Source: Pseudomonadota bacterium (GTDB taxonomy: Bacteria > Pseudomonadota > Gammaproteobacteria > Burkholderiales > Burkholderiaceae_D). From it: a stretch of 27,426 nt of DNA. Of the stretch, positions 16,308-23,973 are shown piece by piece. Under the pieces are notes generated by a model. That model was not told the DNA's origin. It saw nothing but the letters and a program-made list of their open reading frames with translations, and searched no databases. The DNA lies in NCBI GenBank assembly GCA_023422955.1, contig JAFAGG010000096.1, positions 1 through 27,426 of the forward strand. Direction: 5' to 3'. Each line of letters opens with the position of its first letter. The first letter of the stretch is position 1. The translations under genes were made by a program, and so were the position numbers.

Positions 16308-16733
16308 ATATTTCCCCTTTACTGAATGGATCTGAATCTACTGAATCTCTGAGTCTGCCAACTGCCGTCATTCCGCAGCCAGCGAATGCGCCTGACTTTC
16401 GTATAGCGCATGCATGCCGACGATGAACTGTTGCAAGCGCCGGTATTATCGCACTCCTTGGCTGGCAGAGATATCTCCCGGCGGCCACGTCTCGTCATAT
16501 CACCCTAAGCGCAAGGCAATACCTCTTTTCCATGAAGGCAGAGCGCCTTCCGGATCGGGATATTTGAAAACCTTCCGGCCTGGCAAGCAAGCGGTGCACT
16601 CCCTGGATTGCAAGGCGGAAAAATGAATTTTTCAAAGCCGCCCTGTCTAAACTGGACCTTAGTGACAGGAATTTCCAAGGATTCTTTTCAACCCTATCGC
16701 TTGCGATCAGCGAGCAATCAACTGGAGAAGCAT
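16308..16733. other. Divergent intergenic region
   Basis: This 426-bp gap lies between the starts of the DegQ-like protease (minus) and the SRPBCC protein (plus), so it should hold both promoters. I see the inverted repeat GAAAAAT-GA-ATTTTTC (16618-16633) and a short palindrome GGAATTTCC near 16669. No convincing gene is present: the open frame running from 16608 into the SRPBCC gene lacks a ribosome site until 16734. Confidence 0.4.
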
Positions 16734-17216
16734 ATGTCCTCTACTGAAAAATCCATCGAAGTCCAAGTCCCGGTCAGCACTGCTTATAACCAGTGGACCC
16801 AGTTTGAAGATTTTCCCAAGTTCATGGAAGGCGTCAAAGAAGTCCGGCAACTGGACGACACCCATCTGCAATGGCATGCAAGCGTAGGCGGCAAGGACAA
16901 GGAGTGGAATGCCGAGATTACCGAGCAGCAGCCGGACACGCGCATTTCGTGGCGCAGCACTTCCGGCGCCCGTAACGACGGTATCGTCACCTTCCATCCG
17001 CTTTCCGACAATTCCACGCGTATCAGCGTGCACATGACCTATGAGCCGGAAGGCATGATGGAAAGCGCAGGCGATGCGATGGGCATGCTGGAACGCCGCG
17101 TCCAGGGCGACCTGGAACGCTTCAAGGAATTCCTGGAATCCCGCGGCCACGAAACCGGCGCATGGCGCGGCTCGGTCAGCCAGGGACAATCCAGTCAATC
17201 GCCGACCCGGCACTAA
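16734..17216 (+). CDS. SRPBCC (cyclase/dehydrase-like) family protein
   Basis: A 160-residue protein with the START/SRPBCC fold (coenzyme Q-binding/polyketide-cyclase-like). It shows the N-terminal strand EKSIEVQVPVSTAYNQWTQFEDFPKFM, the block VKEVRQLDDTHLQWHASVGGK, and the long C-terminal helix GDAMGMLERRVQGDLERFKEFLESRG, which closes the hydrophobic pocket. The frame is open from 16608, but GGAG 6 nt before the ATG at 16734 and the family's usual start give the shorter protein. Such proteins bind a hydrophobic ligand. The Gln/Ser-rich tail after 140 is probably disordered. A perfect hairpin follows the stop. Confidence 0.87.
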   Translation: MSSTEKSIEVQVPVSTAYNQWTQFEDFPKFMEGVKEVRQLDDTHLQWHASVGGKDKEWNAEITEQQPDTRISWRSTSGARNDGIVTFHPLSDNSTRISVHMTYEPEGMMESAGDAMGMLERRVQGDLERFKEFLESRGHETGAWRGSVSQGQSSQSPTRH

Positions 17217-17687
17217 AACCTGCTTCGCTCCTGGCGAAACACTTTAGTTCATGCCGCCCCTGCCGGGGCGGCATGAACAGACTCAAACCGCTACGCATGC
17301 TCCTCGCAGCGTATCCTGCCTGCCCTGTTGGAAACTAGCGCTGCTCTGCCGGCTTTCCCTCTCTGGCCATCCTTCTTATCTCGCCTGCTAAAACCCATCG
17401 CCTTCCTTGCCGACGCCTATCGTTTCGTGCGTTTCAGCCTGCAATCACGCCGATGACAGACGCCGTTTTTCCGGGCTTGCCGGGAGCAGTTCGCTTTCTA
17501 GGCATCAGGCATTTTCAGGCCGAAAAATTTTAGCTGGCACGGGTTGTATCCTTGTGTTCACAGGGATTAGCAAATCCCAACGCTCTACCGACTATCAGTA
17601 GCTTTTTCAAGAAACTTATGACTATACTTTTCGCCGGAAGCCGCCTCTAAAAGCGGCTCCACATCTAATAACAAAGGAGGAGTCATC
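17217..17687. other. 471-bp intergenic region
   Basis: It contains the 14-bp hairpin at 17247-17278, a T/C-rich stretch without convincing genes, a -10-like TATACT at 17623-17628, and the hairpin AGCCGC-N8-GCGGCT (17639-17658) in the presumed leader of the BON lipoprotein. The 64-residue frame at 17407-17601 has no family resemblance and I leave it out. Confidence 0.4.
17247..17278. terminator. Perfect 14-bp hairpin
   Basis: GTTCATGCCGCCCC (17247-17260) and its exact reverse complement (17265-17278) flank the loop TGCC, 30 bp after the SRPBCC stop. No T tract follows on either strand, so it is a strong stem of uncertain terminator activity. Confidence 0.5.
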
Positions 17688-17960
17688 TTGAAAAAATATA
17701 CCGTAGCACTACTGGCCTGCGCGGCCCTGCTTGCAGGCTGCCAAACTGCTCCTGCCGGTGATCCGGTCGCCAGCAAAGTCCAGGCTGCACTGAAAAAAGA
17801 CGAGTTTGTCGGCAAATTCGACCTCAAAGCCAGCAATGCCGATGGCAAGGTCACCTTGAGCGGCAAAGTCGATAACGACTTCCAGTCTTACCATGCAAGC
17901 ACCATTGCAAAAGGCGTGGACGGCGTGAAGTCTGTCGACAACAAGATCAAGGCCGAGTAA
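17688..17960 (+). CDS. BON-domain lipoprotein
   Basis: A 90-residue lipoprotein with signal MKKYTVALLACAALLAGC (lipobox LAGC, acylated Cys18) and one BON domain (about residues 27-90: VASKVQAALKKDEFVGKFDLKASNADGKVTLSGKVDNDFQSYHASTIAKGVDGVKSVDNKIK). BON domains are thought to bind phospholipid or cell-wall material in the envelope, often under osmotic stress (OsmY-like). The start codon is TTG, fixed by AAAGGAGG with 7-nt spacing and by the signal peptide beginning directly at MKK. A strong rho-independent terminator at 18010-18040 ends the unit. Confidence 0.92.
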   Translation: MKKYTVALLACAALLAGCQTAPAGDPVASKVQAALKKDEFVGKFDLKASNADGKVTLSGKVDNDFQSYHASTIAKGVDGVKSVDNKIKAE

Positions 17961-18009
17961 TCCTTATCCGCTCGATCTGATCAGCCTGCATTCTTCGGAG
18001 TGCAAGCAC

Positions 18010-18040
18010 AAAAGGAGGCTACGGCCTCCTTTTCTTTTTT
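18010..18040 (+). terminator. Rho-independent terminator
   Basis: AAAAGGAGGC (18010-18019) pairs with GCCTCCTTTT (18024-18033) around loop TACG and is followed by CTTTTTT. This is a textbook terminator, 50 bp after the BON lipoprotein stop. Confidence 0.92.
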
Positions 18041-18222
18041 AATGCGCTCATTCAGCACGCTCACTTCCTGCGCCAGAATACTGAAGACGGCGAATACCGT
18101 GCATGCCTATCATTCGCTATCAAAGCCATGCCGACATGCAGCATTTACCTGCCGGCATGTCTTCCGTTTATTTCCTGCGAAATCGCAGTACAGCTCTCAG
18201 TAGCGCTGAAAGAAATACGGAT

Positions 18223-18576
18223 TCAGGATTTCTTCAGATAACGTTCATACAGCGCCTCCAATCCTTTGCGGTTCTTGTGCCTGCTCTCGTAACGCTGCAG
18301 TTTGCGAATGTCGGCGGAAGACAGCGCATTCAGCCGTCTTGCCACTTCGGGTATGGTCATGTGCTCATATCCCTCCAGCGGCAAACCGCGATCCGGCGAC
18401 TGGCCCTTGCGTTCCTGGGTTTTCGCCGCTTTGGTTTCCCCATAATTGGCGCGCTGCTTGTTGACGATACGCGCGGCCACTTCCTCTTCCCGTCCGCGAT
18501 ACCTTCCGCTACGCTGAAACTGCTGCTTCAGTTCCTTGTATTCGCGTTCGCGTTTATTACTGGCTCCTGCAGGCAT
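18223..18576 (-). CDS. Basic protein of 'plasmid stabilization' type
   Basis: A 117-residue, very basic, all-helical protein. The N-terminal half (SNKREREYKELKQQFQRSGRYRGREEEVAARIVNKQRANYGETK) is a recognisable conserved block in small bacterial proteins often labelled 'plasmid stabilization protein' although they are chromosomal. The second half (HMTIPEVARRLNALSSADIRKLQRYESRHKNRKGLEALYERYL) fits the same family. It may bind nucleic acid, but no function is established. AGGAG lies 7 nt before the ATG. There is no partner toxin gene next to it, which argues against a toxin-antitoxin pair. Confidence 0.77.
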   Translation of the reverse strand: MPAGASNKREREYKELKQQFQRSGRYRGREEEVAARIVNKQRANYGETKAAKTQERKGQSPDRGLPLEGYEHMTIPEVARRLNALSSADIRKLQRYESRHKNRKGLEALYERYLKKS

Positions 18577-18778
18577 GGCACTCTCCTATCAAGCTTGCAT
18601 TACTGCTGTTTTCCCGCTCGGCTCTTTCCCGTTTTGCCGAGTCCGTCCATCCCGGTGCAACAGCATTTTCTTTCGGCCCTGCCCTCCATGAATAGTTCAG
18701 CGGCCGTAGCGCGTTCTTTACTGAACCGGAACGGATTGCAAGGGGCGCTGTCTTTCTTATTTTCAGAAGGAGAAATTT

Positions 18779-19279
18779 ATGAATCGGGAAGTTGCGCCGC
18801 TGATGCGCCGATCCCTGGTTTCCGGGAGCATCGCCGGACTGGGAGTAATGGCAACCGCAGCCTTGGCGGGCCGGCGGGAAACCGGTTCCTGGGCCGCGCC
18901 CTTGAATGCCACCAGCCATGTCCTGTGGGGTGACAAGGCGGCGAGCGTGAACCGGGTTTCGCCGAAATACACCTTGCCCGGCATCGTGCTCACGCATGCC
19001 TCGGCAGTTTTCTGGGCCGTCTTTTACGAGCAGTTTTTTGGACGCAAGCAAAGACATGCTGCCGCCCAACCGCGACTGTTATGGCCGCTGGCGGGCGGTG
19101 CGGCCATTGCGGCACTGGCGTACGTTAATGATTACCACCTGATGCCGCGACGCCTGACCCCGGGCTACGAGCTGCGCCTGTCAGGACGCTCGCTGGCGGC
19201 GATATTCGGCGTGCTGGCTTTGGGACTGGCGGCACGGGATGCCATTTTCGCCGCGAGCCATCCGCGCCGCATCAACTAG
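18779..19279 (+). CDS. Hypothetical four-helix membrane protein
   Basis: A 166-residue inner-membrane protein of unknown function. Hydrophobic segments are at about 12-31 (LVSGSIAGLGVMATAALAG), 66-86 (PGIVLTHASAVFWAVFYEQFF), 100-118 and 137-157. The pattern N-A-T-S-H-V-L-W-G and the G-I-V-L-T-H-A segment suggest conserved helices with buried His residues. GAAGGAG lies 6-7 nt before the ATG. Its TAG stop (19277-19279) is directly adjacent to the stop of the minus-strand gene, with no spacer between. Confidence 0.78.
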   Translation: MNREVAPLMRRSLVSGSIAGLGVMATAALAGRRETGSWAAPLNATSHVLWGDKAASVNRVSPKYTLPGIVLTHASAVFWAVFYEQFFGRKQRHAAAQPRLLWPLAGGAAIAALAYVNDYHLMPRRLTPGYELRLSGRSLAAIFGVLALGLAARDAIFAASHPRRIN

Positions 19280-20533
19280 TTACTGGTCGCTGGCCGCCCC
19301 GGGCGGCTGCGACGGCTGCAACATATCCAGGCGCGGCACACCCCACTGCGGCACATGATCCGGGCAGGCCACGGCCGCCATGTCATCCAGATCGATCGCG
19401 GTGAAGTTTTCATCGCTACGGGAAAAACGGATGTCGGCGGCCTGTCTTTCACGATGCGCCGGAATGCGCGCAAAACGCATCCATGCGCGGAAATGGCAAT
19501 CCTGCTGATATAAGCGCTGCAATTCGCCCAGGTCGCCTCTATGCGAGAAAAGTATCGCAACCGGACTGTCGTCATCTCTGGCCTCGGGTGGCACGGCGGA
19601 AAAAGCTGCCGGGCAATCGGCGGCGGCCAGCGTTTCCGGTGCCAGGCTGAGTACGCCGCGCCGGGCCTGGTAGCTTTCACCTGCGCGCTCCACCGACGCG
19701 AACATCCAGCACACGGGATTGGTGGGAAACGGCGTCAGGGCTGCATCGAGTACTTGCGTGCCGGACTCCAGGCTTTCCAATTGCTCCGTCAGCACCTGCC
19801 GCGCTTCACTCGTTGCAAGAGCCTGGGTGACGATGAAAGCCAGGCTTGCCGCCACACCCGCCAGTATGCCCGCCACACTCCTTGCTCCGGCTCGCTGCTG
19901 TACCAGCGCAAGCACCGCTCCCATGACCAGTAATACCAGCAGAGAATGCAGCAGGAGAAAACCCTGTAGCGTGAAATAGACCAGCGCTGCCGCCAGTACC
20001 GCCATCCATGCCAGTCGCAGCCACAGCCTGCGTATCCTCATCATTAAGGGCATGCCGAACGCCACCCAGAAAACCGGCTCGATGATGAACACCATGTCGC
20101 CGTAATACCAGCGCGGATCGAAGGGATAAAACGGATGGATGCCATAAGAATTCAGGTAATCCATCAGAATGTGCAGCACCAGTCCGGCCGACAGGCTCAG
20201 GAAGAATCCCAGCATCGCGGTACGGCTCGCCAGCAGCAGGCGGCGGGCAGCCGGCCATAACAAGGCGATCAGTGCCACCAGCAGCAATGCCTGCGGCAAC
20301 AGATAAAGGAAGGTGTGCGTGTGGCCGCGATGATGCAGCAGGTAGCCCAAAGGGGGCGGCAGCAGCGGTGTCAGAACGAGGTCCAGGTCGGGAAAGCTGG
20401 CCGACAGCAAGCCGGTAACCAGCAACAGGCGGCGACGCGGGCTCTGTGCCTGGTCATGCGCTTCAAGCGGCAGGCAGCGGTGAATCAGCTCGCCGGCAGC
20501 CATCCCGACAAGCCCGTGACTCAAATTATCCAT
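19280..20533 (-). CDS. YdjM-like membrane-bound metal-dependent hydrolase
   Basis: A 417-residue membrane protein of the YdjM/DUF457 'membrane-bound metal-dependent hydrolase' family. Visible signature elements are the N-terminal MDNLSHGLVGMAAGELI, SFPDLDLVL near 46-54, and HHRGHTHTFLYLLP near 67-80, which carry the conserved His and Asp residues. A further H-I-L-M-D-Y-L-N-S-Y-G element (about 120-130) continues the pattern. About eight transmembrane helices cover residues 35-245. The C-terminal 170 residues are soluble and probably face the periplasm. The reaction is not known. It converges with the four-helix membrane protein. Confidence 0.85.
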   Translation of the reverse strand: MDNLSHGLVGMAAGELIHRCLPLEAHDQAQSPRRRLLLVTGLLSASFPDLDLVLTPLLPPPLGYLLHHRGHTHTFLYLLPQALLLVALIALLWPAARRLLLASRTAMLGFFLSLSAGLVLHILMDYLNSYGIHPFYPFDPRWYYGDMVFIIEPVFWVAFGMPLMMRIRRLWLRLAWMAVLAAALVYFTLQGFLLLHSLLVLLVMGAVLALVQQRAGARSVAGILAGVAASLAFIVTQALATSEARQVLTEQLESLESGTQVLDAALTPFPTNPVCWMFASVERAGESYQARRGVLSLAPETLAAADCPAAFSAVPPEARDDDSPVAILFSHRGDLGELQRLYQQDCHFRAWMRFARIPAHRERQAADIRFSRSDENFTAIDLDDMAAVACPDHVPQWGVPRLDMLQPSQPPGAASDQ

Positions 20534-20612
20534 CCCGCAATTCTATCGGACTTTGCGAAACAGCCTTTGCATGCCGGCAAGTCGCACTACCGGCGAAACC
20601 AAAAGAAGGCCT

Positions 20613-20641
20613 CTTGAAATGCCCGGTTCCTGCTCCTATAT
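20613..20641 (+). promoter_or_regulatory. Sigma-32 heat-shock promoter of hsp20
   Basis: CTTGAAA (20613-20619), 14 bp, then TCCTATAT (20634-20641), against the sigma-32 consensus CTTGAAA-N13-15-CCCCATnT. The -35 is exact; the -10 differs at two of the seven fixed bases. Transcription would start near 20648, leaving a leader of about 75 nt before the Hsp20 start codon. Confidence 0.75.
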
Positions 20642-20650
20642 CGGTAATGT

Positions 20651-20727
20651 GCGGGCGCTTGAGAGCATGGGGCTCGATTGCCGACTTGGCCCGCGGTATA
20701 TCGCTTGAAGGAAAGGATATAAACATG
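20651..20727 (+). promoter_or_regulatory. Candidate RNA thermometer in the hsp20 leader
   Basis: GCGGGC (20651-20656) can pair with GCCCGC (20689-20694), enclosing GAGC (20663-20666) with GCTC (20672-20675). Directly after it, TATATC plus CTT (20697-20706, one G bulged) pairs with AAG plus GATATA (20713-20721), placing the Shine-Dalgarno bases GAAGGA in the loop and AAGGA in the stem. A stable 5' hairpin plus a weak AU-rich hairpin that masks the ribosome site just before an hsp20 start is the layout of ROSE-like thermometers. Confidence 0.5.
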
Positions 20728-21177
20728 CGTGTTGATTTTTCTCCCCTCTATCGTTCTGCCATAGGATTCGATCGCTTGGCCCAGTTGTTCGATGAAACGC
20801 AGCGGGCGGCCGACACGGCTTATCCGCCGTACAACATCGAACTGGTTTCCGAAGACAAGTACCGGATCGCCATGGCCGTTGCCGGCTTCCAGGGCTCGGA
20901 GCTGGACATCGAAGTCGAGCACGATACGCTGAAGATTGCCGGCCGCAAGCAAAAGGATGATGCCAAGCACACCTTCCTGCATCGCGGCATCGCTGCGCGG
21001 GATTTTGAGCACCGCTTCCAGCTGGCCGATCATGTCAAGGTTGTCGGCGCCAAGCTGGAGAATGGCTTGCTGAACATCGAGCTGATGCGCGAAATTCCGG
21101 AAGCCATGAAGCCGCGCAAGGTCGCCATCGAAAACGGCGCTGCGACGCAACTGCTGGAGCAGAGACAGGCTGCGTAA
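20725..21177 (+). CDS. Hsp20/IbpA-family small heat-shock protein
   Basis: A 150-residue alpha-crystallin-domain chaperone of the class A proteobacterial (IbpA-like) type, which holds unfolding proteins as an ATP-independent oligomer in the cytosol. The N-terminus MRVDFSPLYRSAIGFDRLAQLFDE, the core YPPYNIELVSEDKYRIAMAVAGF and the R-x-F-x-H-x-F-Q-L motif are diagnostic. The L-E-N-G-L-L-N-I-E-L segment ends the domain. The frame is open from 20446, but AAAGGA 7 nt before the ATG at 20725 and the family start fix it here. Regulation is visible: a sigma-32-type promoter and a possible RNA thermometer. Confidence 0.95.
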   Translation: MRVDFSPLYRSAIGFDRLAQLFDETQRAADTAYPPYNIELVSEDKYRIAMAVAGFQGSELDIEVEHDTLKIAGRKQKDDAKHTFLHRGIAARDFEHRFQLADHVKVVGAKLENGLLNIELMREIPEAMKPRKVAIENGAATQLLEQRQAA

Positions 21178-21206
21178 CTCCTGCGGCCTCGAACGTCCAG
21201 CACTAC

Positions 21207-21246
21207 GGCCGGCAAGGCTCTCGGCTTTGCCGGCCAATTTATCTCT
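21207..21246. terminator. Terminator between hsp20 and trxC
   Basis: GGCCGGCAAGGC (21207-21218) pairs with GCTTTGCCGGCC (21224-21235), 12 bp with one G-U, loop TCTCG, followed by AATTTATCTCTT. It lies 30 bp after the hsp20 stop and upstream of the convergent trxC stop. Confidence 0.7.
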
Positions 21247-21348
21247 TATTGAATCAACCTTCTTCAGCCTTCTCTTGAAAGCGGCGGTAACTGACAAGGC
21301 CGGAACATTGACTATCGCTCCTTCGCCTTGCTATCCGCCGCAATTTTC

Positions 21349-21789
21349 CTACGGCTTCAGGTTCGCTTTCACCCACCTGACGATATCCGCTGTACCCATC
21401 GCCCCGCTCTGCCTCGCCACTTCACGGTTGCGATGGAACAGGACCAGGGTCGGGATACTCCGGATGGCGTAACGCGCTCCCACTTCCTTTTCTTCTTCGG
21501 TGTTCACCTTGGCCAGCCGCAGCTGTGGCTCCAACTCTTCGGCCGCTTTCTCGAAATGCGGCGCCATCATCCTGCAGGGTCCGCACCAGGGAGCCCAGAA
21601 GTCGACCAGCAAGGGAATATCGCTGCGCGCCAGATGCCGCTCGAATGCCGGGCGGTCCAGTTCTAAGGGCTTCCCGTCGAACAGCGCCTGCTTGCAGGCT
21701 CCGCATTGCGGCGCCTGGCCCAGCTTTTCCTGGGGCACGCGATTGATTGCGACACAATGAGGGCAGACGATATGCAAGGCGTCGCTCAT
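21349..21789 (-). CDS. trxC: Thioredoxin 2
   Basis: A 146-residue TrxC-type thioredoxin, a cytosolic disulphide reductase. The N-terminal zinc-binding extension has C-P-H-C at residues 9-12 and C-G-A-C at 29-32, the four-Cys zinc site that separates TrxC from TrxA. The active site W-C-G-P-C is at 68-72, with the cis-Pro loop S-I-P-T-L later. The length is exact for TrxC. GGAG lies 6 nt before the ATG. TrxC is classically induced by oxidative stress (OxyR in E. coli); no OxyR site was identified here by eye. Confidence 0.96.
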   Translation of the reverse strand: MSDALHIVCPHCVAINRVPQEKLGQAPQCGACKQALFDGKPLELDRPAFERHLARSDIPLLVDFWAPWCGPCRMMAPHFEKAAEELEPQLRLAKVNTEEEKEVGARYAIRSIPTLVLFHRNREVARQSGAMGTADIVRWVKANLKP

Positions 21790-22141
21790 TACACTCTCCG
21801 ATAAGCAGAATCAAAACAGAATCAAGCCGCCATGATCGCGCATTTCAATGCCGGCTGCTGTTGGGGCATTCCCCTTCATGACCTGAGTCTGCCTAAGCGA
21901 CGATACGCTTTCGCAGCGTCGAGCCAATGGATTTGCCGAAGTGCTGGCCTTGAGTTTTCTGGTTCAGACCAAGTGCAACTCATTTTTATCCCTTCTTTCC
22001 CGCCTGTGCGGGAACTTAGCAGGCCGCCGGCACACCGATTGTTTAGCAATTCAGATATTGATGCCGGCCGCCTTATCCCCACATAAGGCAGTACGTCGCC
22101 CGATGCGGAATGCATGATGTGGGCGCAGGAAATAGGGAGGA
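21790..22141. other. 352-bp intergenic region
   Basis: Lies between the trxC start (minus) and the pentapeptide-repeat gene (plus), so it should hold both promoters. I see no strong consensus promoter, no hairpin of note and no convincing gene; the 84-residue frame at 21832 has no coding character. Confidence 0.4.
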
Positions 22142-22144
22142 ATG

Positions 22145-22792
22145 ATGTTTCGTATTATTAATTTGTTTGTGCCGCTTTTTTTCATATTGCCGCTTGCCAT
22201 GGCGCAGCAAGCTGCGCCCGGCGAGGAATGCAAGATACGCCGGGGCACGTTGTGCGCTGACATGAAGCTGACCGGCGTGGATCTGCGCGGCGCCGATCTG
22301 GCCAATTCGCAGTTCAGCGGCTCCGACATGAGCGAAGCGAATCTGCGCTCCGCCAATCTGAAGGAAGCCAATCTGGCGCGCGTGTTGCTGCGCAAGGCCA
22401 ATCTCACTCAGGCCAATCTGGAAAAAGCGGACCTTACTTCGGCCAATCTGGCGGACGCCACGCTACAACAGGCGAATCTGCGGGAAATCAATGTGGAAAA
22501 TGCCGTGCTGACCGGTGCGGATTTTACCGGCGCCAATCTTTCCGGCGTTCGCTTCCATCTTTCCGAGTTAAAGAACGTGCGTATGCAAAACGCCATCCTG
22601 AAGCAAGCCGATTTCAGCGCGGCCACCCTGCAAGGCGTTTCCATGGCGGGTGCCGACCTGGAAGGCGCCAATTTCAACGGAGCCAACCTGGAACAGGCGG
22701 ATCTGAGCGGAGCAAAACTGGAAGGGGCTAACTTCGAGGGCGCGCGTATCGAAGGTTGCGTCGGATGCCCGCCGGTAAGCAGCGGGCCTTGA
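22145..22792 (+). CDS. Exported pentapeptide-repeat protein
   Basis: A 215-residue protein with a signal peptide (MFRIINLFVPLFFILPLAMAQQ, cleavage after AMA) and then about 32 tandem A(D/N)LxxA-type pentapeptides across residues 35-200. These fold as a four-sided right-handed beta helix. Two Cys sit before the helix (EECKIRRGTLC) and two in the last turn (EGCVGCPP), so the ends may be disulphide-capped in the periplasm. ATG codons occur at 22142 and 22145; GGAGG ends at 22140, making the second better spaced. Cytosolic relatives (Qnr, MfpA) mimic DNA, but the signal peptide rules out a gyrase role here. Confidence 0.88.
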   Translation: MFRIINLFVPLFFILPLAMAQQAAPGEECKIRRGTLCADMKLTGVDLRGADLANSQFSGSDMSEANLRSANLKEANLARVLLRKANLTQANLEKADLTSANLADATLQQANLREINVENAVLTGADFTGANLSGVRFHLSELKNVRMQNAILKQADFSAATLQGVSMAGADLEGANFNGANLEQADLSGAKLEGANFEGARIEGCVGCPPVSSGP

Positions 22793-22808
22793 GCGTGAAA
22801 ACGCTTAA

Positions 22809-22877
22809 GCGCCTCGAATATCCTGAACGCCTTGTGCGCAAGGCGCAGCGACAATGAAATCAGGATATCGAACGCGC
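22809..22877. repeat. Nested palindromic (REP-like or RNA) element
   Basis: An outer imperfect stem, TCGAATATCCTGA (22814-22826) against TCAGGATATCGA (22860-22871), has one bulged A and is flanked by GCGC on both sides. It encloses a perfect 7-bp hairpin, CGCCTTG-TGCG-CAAGGCG (22828-22845). It begins 17 bp after the pentapeptide-repeat stop and has no T tract. It may be a dispersed repeat, a transcript-stabilising structure or a small RNA. Confidence 0.5.
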
Positions 22878-22890
22878 ATGAAAGGTGCTC

Positions 22891-22922
22891 GTGTCAGTCT
22901 GTACTGACACTGACTGACACTG
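22891..22922. repeat. Inverted and tandem ACTGACACTG repeats
   Basis: GTGTCAGT (22891-22898), CTGT, ACTGACAC (22903-22910) is an 8-bp hairpin, and ACTGACACTG is repeated in tandem at 22903-22912 and 22913-22922. The left arm can therefore pair with either right copy. Confidence 0.55.
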
Positions 22923-22968
22923 AGCGCCTGCCTTCATGCCTGACTGAATAATGCGATCGCGCAAGCAA

Positions 22969-23181
22969 TCACGGCGAAACGGGATCATCCGGATCGGGAT
23001 CGGCCGGCACTTTTGATTCCATTTCTTCACGACTGATTTCCTGCGGATGCAGATGCGTCTCTTCATCCGCCTGGGCCTGCTGTTTATCGCGCTCCGAAGG
23101 CAAAGGCTGCTCGGGCAGAATTTGCGGCCCTGTACCGGGACGGGGCGTGGGCGTAGGCTGGCCGGGTCGGATCATGTTCAT
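22969..23181 (-). CDS. Small proline/glutamate-rich protein
   Basis: A 70-residue protein, probably disordered: a Pro/Thr-rich first half (RPGQPTPTPRPGTGPQILPEQPLP) and an acidic second half ending DPDPDDP. No domain or signal peptide is visible. I start at the ATG at 23179-23181, which has AAGGA 6 nt upstream; an earlier in-frame ATG at 23214 would overlap the stop region of the gene before it. It lies 33 bp after the two-PRC-barrel gene in the same direction, so the pair is likely one operon. Function unknown. Confidence 0.6.
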   Translation of the reverse strand: MNMIRPGQPTPTPRPGTGPQILPEQPLPSERDKQQAQADEETHLHPQEISREEMESKVPADPDPDDPVSP

Positions 23182-23214
23182 GTCTTTTCCTTCGCTGTCG
23201 GTTTGAAAATGCAT

Positions 23215-23973
23215 TCAGGGCGAATACGGCGAGCGCCAGAAGCGGCGATACAGATCCTGCACCGCTCCCTCGGGATGAGCCGACATCAGGTCGTAATCCG
23301 GATTGTGTTCCAGCTCTTCTCGGGTTACGCGTACCGCGATGCAGCGGTCTTCCCAATCTATGTAGTCGATGCGAGCCGTGGCGATGAGTACATGCTTGCC
23401 CGGCCACCATTCACGCGTTTCAGCCACGACCATGGGAATGCTCCAGCCCCTGTCCTCGAACAGGAAATCTTCGATATGCCCGATGGTGTTGTCGGTGGTG
23501 CGGATTGCATAAGTTTCGACGTCGCGGCTGCTGCGCAAGTGCGGACTGTCTTGCTGTGCATCCTGGTAACGCAATTCGTCTGATCCGGCATCGAGGTCAG
23601 GATTGGCAGGAAGATCCGGCAAGGCGCTCTCGCCCCATAGATAAGGCTGGTTCCAGGACGACAGATAAGCGTAGTGGCGCGCGAATTCCGCTTCGTGCTG
23701 GCGTGACGCCGGCTTGCCTGCATCGACAGCCGGGATTTTTCGAACCTGCTGCTGCGCCAGGTTGATCAGCACGCTTTCCTGCTCCCAGTCTATTTCCTTG
23801 ATCGCCTGCGGAGAAATCAGCATCTTGCGGCCGGTCGCCCACCCGCCGGTTTTTGCGACCAGATAGCGTATGGTCCAGTCGCGCTCGTCGAAAAGAAAAT
23901 CATCGACCACGCCCAGCGTTCCATCCGTCGCGGCAATCTGAAAATCCCGGATATCCTTCATGCTGTGCAACAT
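23215..23973 (-). CDS. Two-PRC-barrel protein
   Basis: A 252-residue protein with two PRC-barrel domains, at about residues 1-80 (MLHSMKDIRDFQIAATDGTLGVVDDFLFDERDWTIRYLVA...) and 150-230 (VETYAIRTTDNTIGHIEDFLFEDRGWSIPMVVAETREWWPGKHVLI). Each has the G-x-[VI]-x-D-F-L-F-[DE]-[DE]-[RD]-x-W pattern. The PRC barrel is a small beta-barrel adaptor used in photosynthetic reaction centres and in RimM; stand-alone versions are common in environmental bacteria without a proven role. The frame is open to 24102, but GGAGG about 5 nt before the ATG at 23971-23973 fixes the shorter start. Likely co-transcribed with the Pro-rich gene downstream. Confidence 0.87.
   Translation of the reverse strand: MLHSMKDIRDFQIAATDGTLGVVDDFLFDERDWTIRYLVAKTGGWATGRKMLISPQAIKEIDWEQESVLINLAQQQVRKIPAVDAGKPASRQHEAEFARHYAYLSSWNQPYLWGESALPDLPANPDLDAGSDELRYQDAQQDSPHLRSSRDVETYAIRTTDNTIGHIEDFLFEDRGWSIPMVVAETREWWPGKHVLIATARIDYIDWEDRCIAVRVTREELEHNPDYDLMSAHPEGAVQDLYRRFWRSPYSP

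Noticed and set aside
17407..17601. 64-residue plus-strand ORF in the BON upstream region
   Set aside because: No ribosome site, no family resemblance, and it runs into the presumed promoter of the BON lipoprotein.
18223..18576. Toxin-antitoxin module suggested by the 'plasmid stabilization' label
   Set aside because: No partner gene on either side, and the family label is not based on known toxin or antitoxin activity.
22145..22792. Qnr/MfpA-like gyrase-protection protein
   Set aside because: It has a signal peptide and cysteine caps, so it is exported and cannot act on gyrase.
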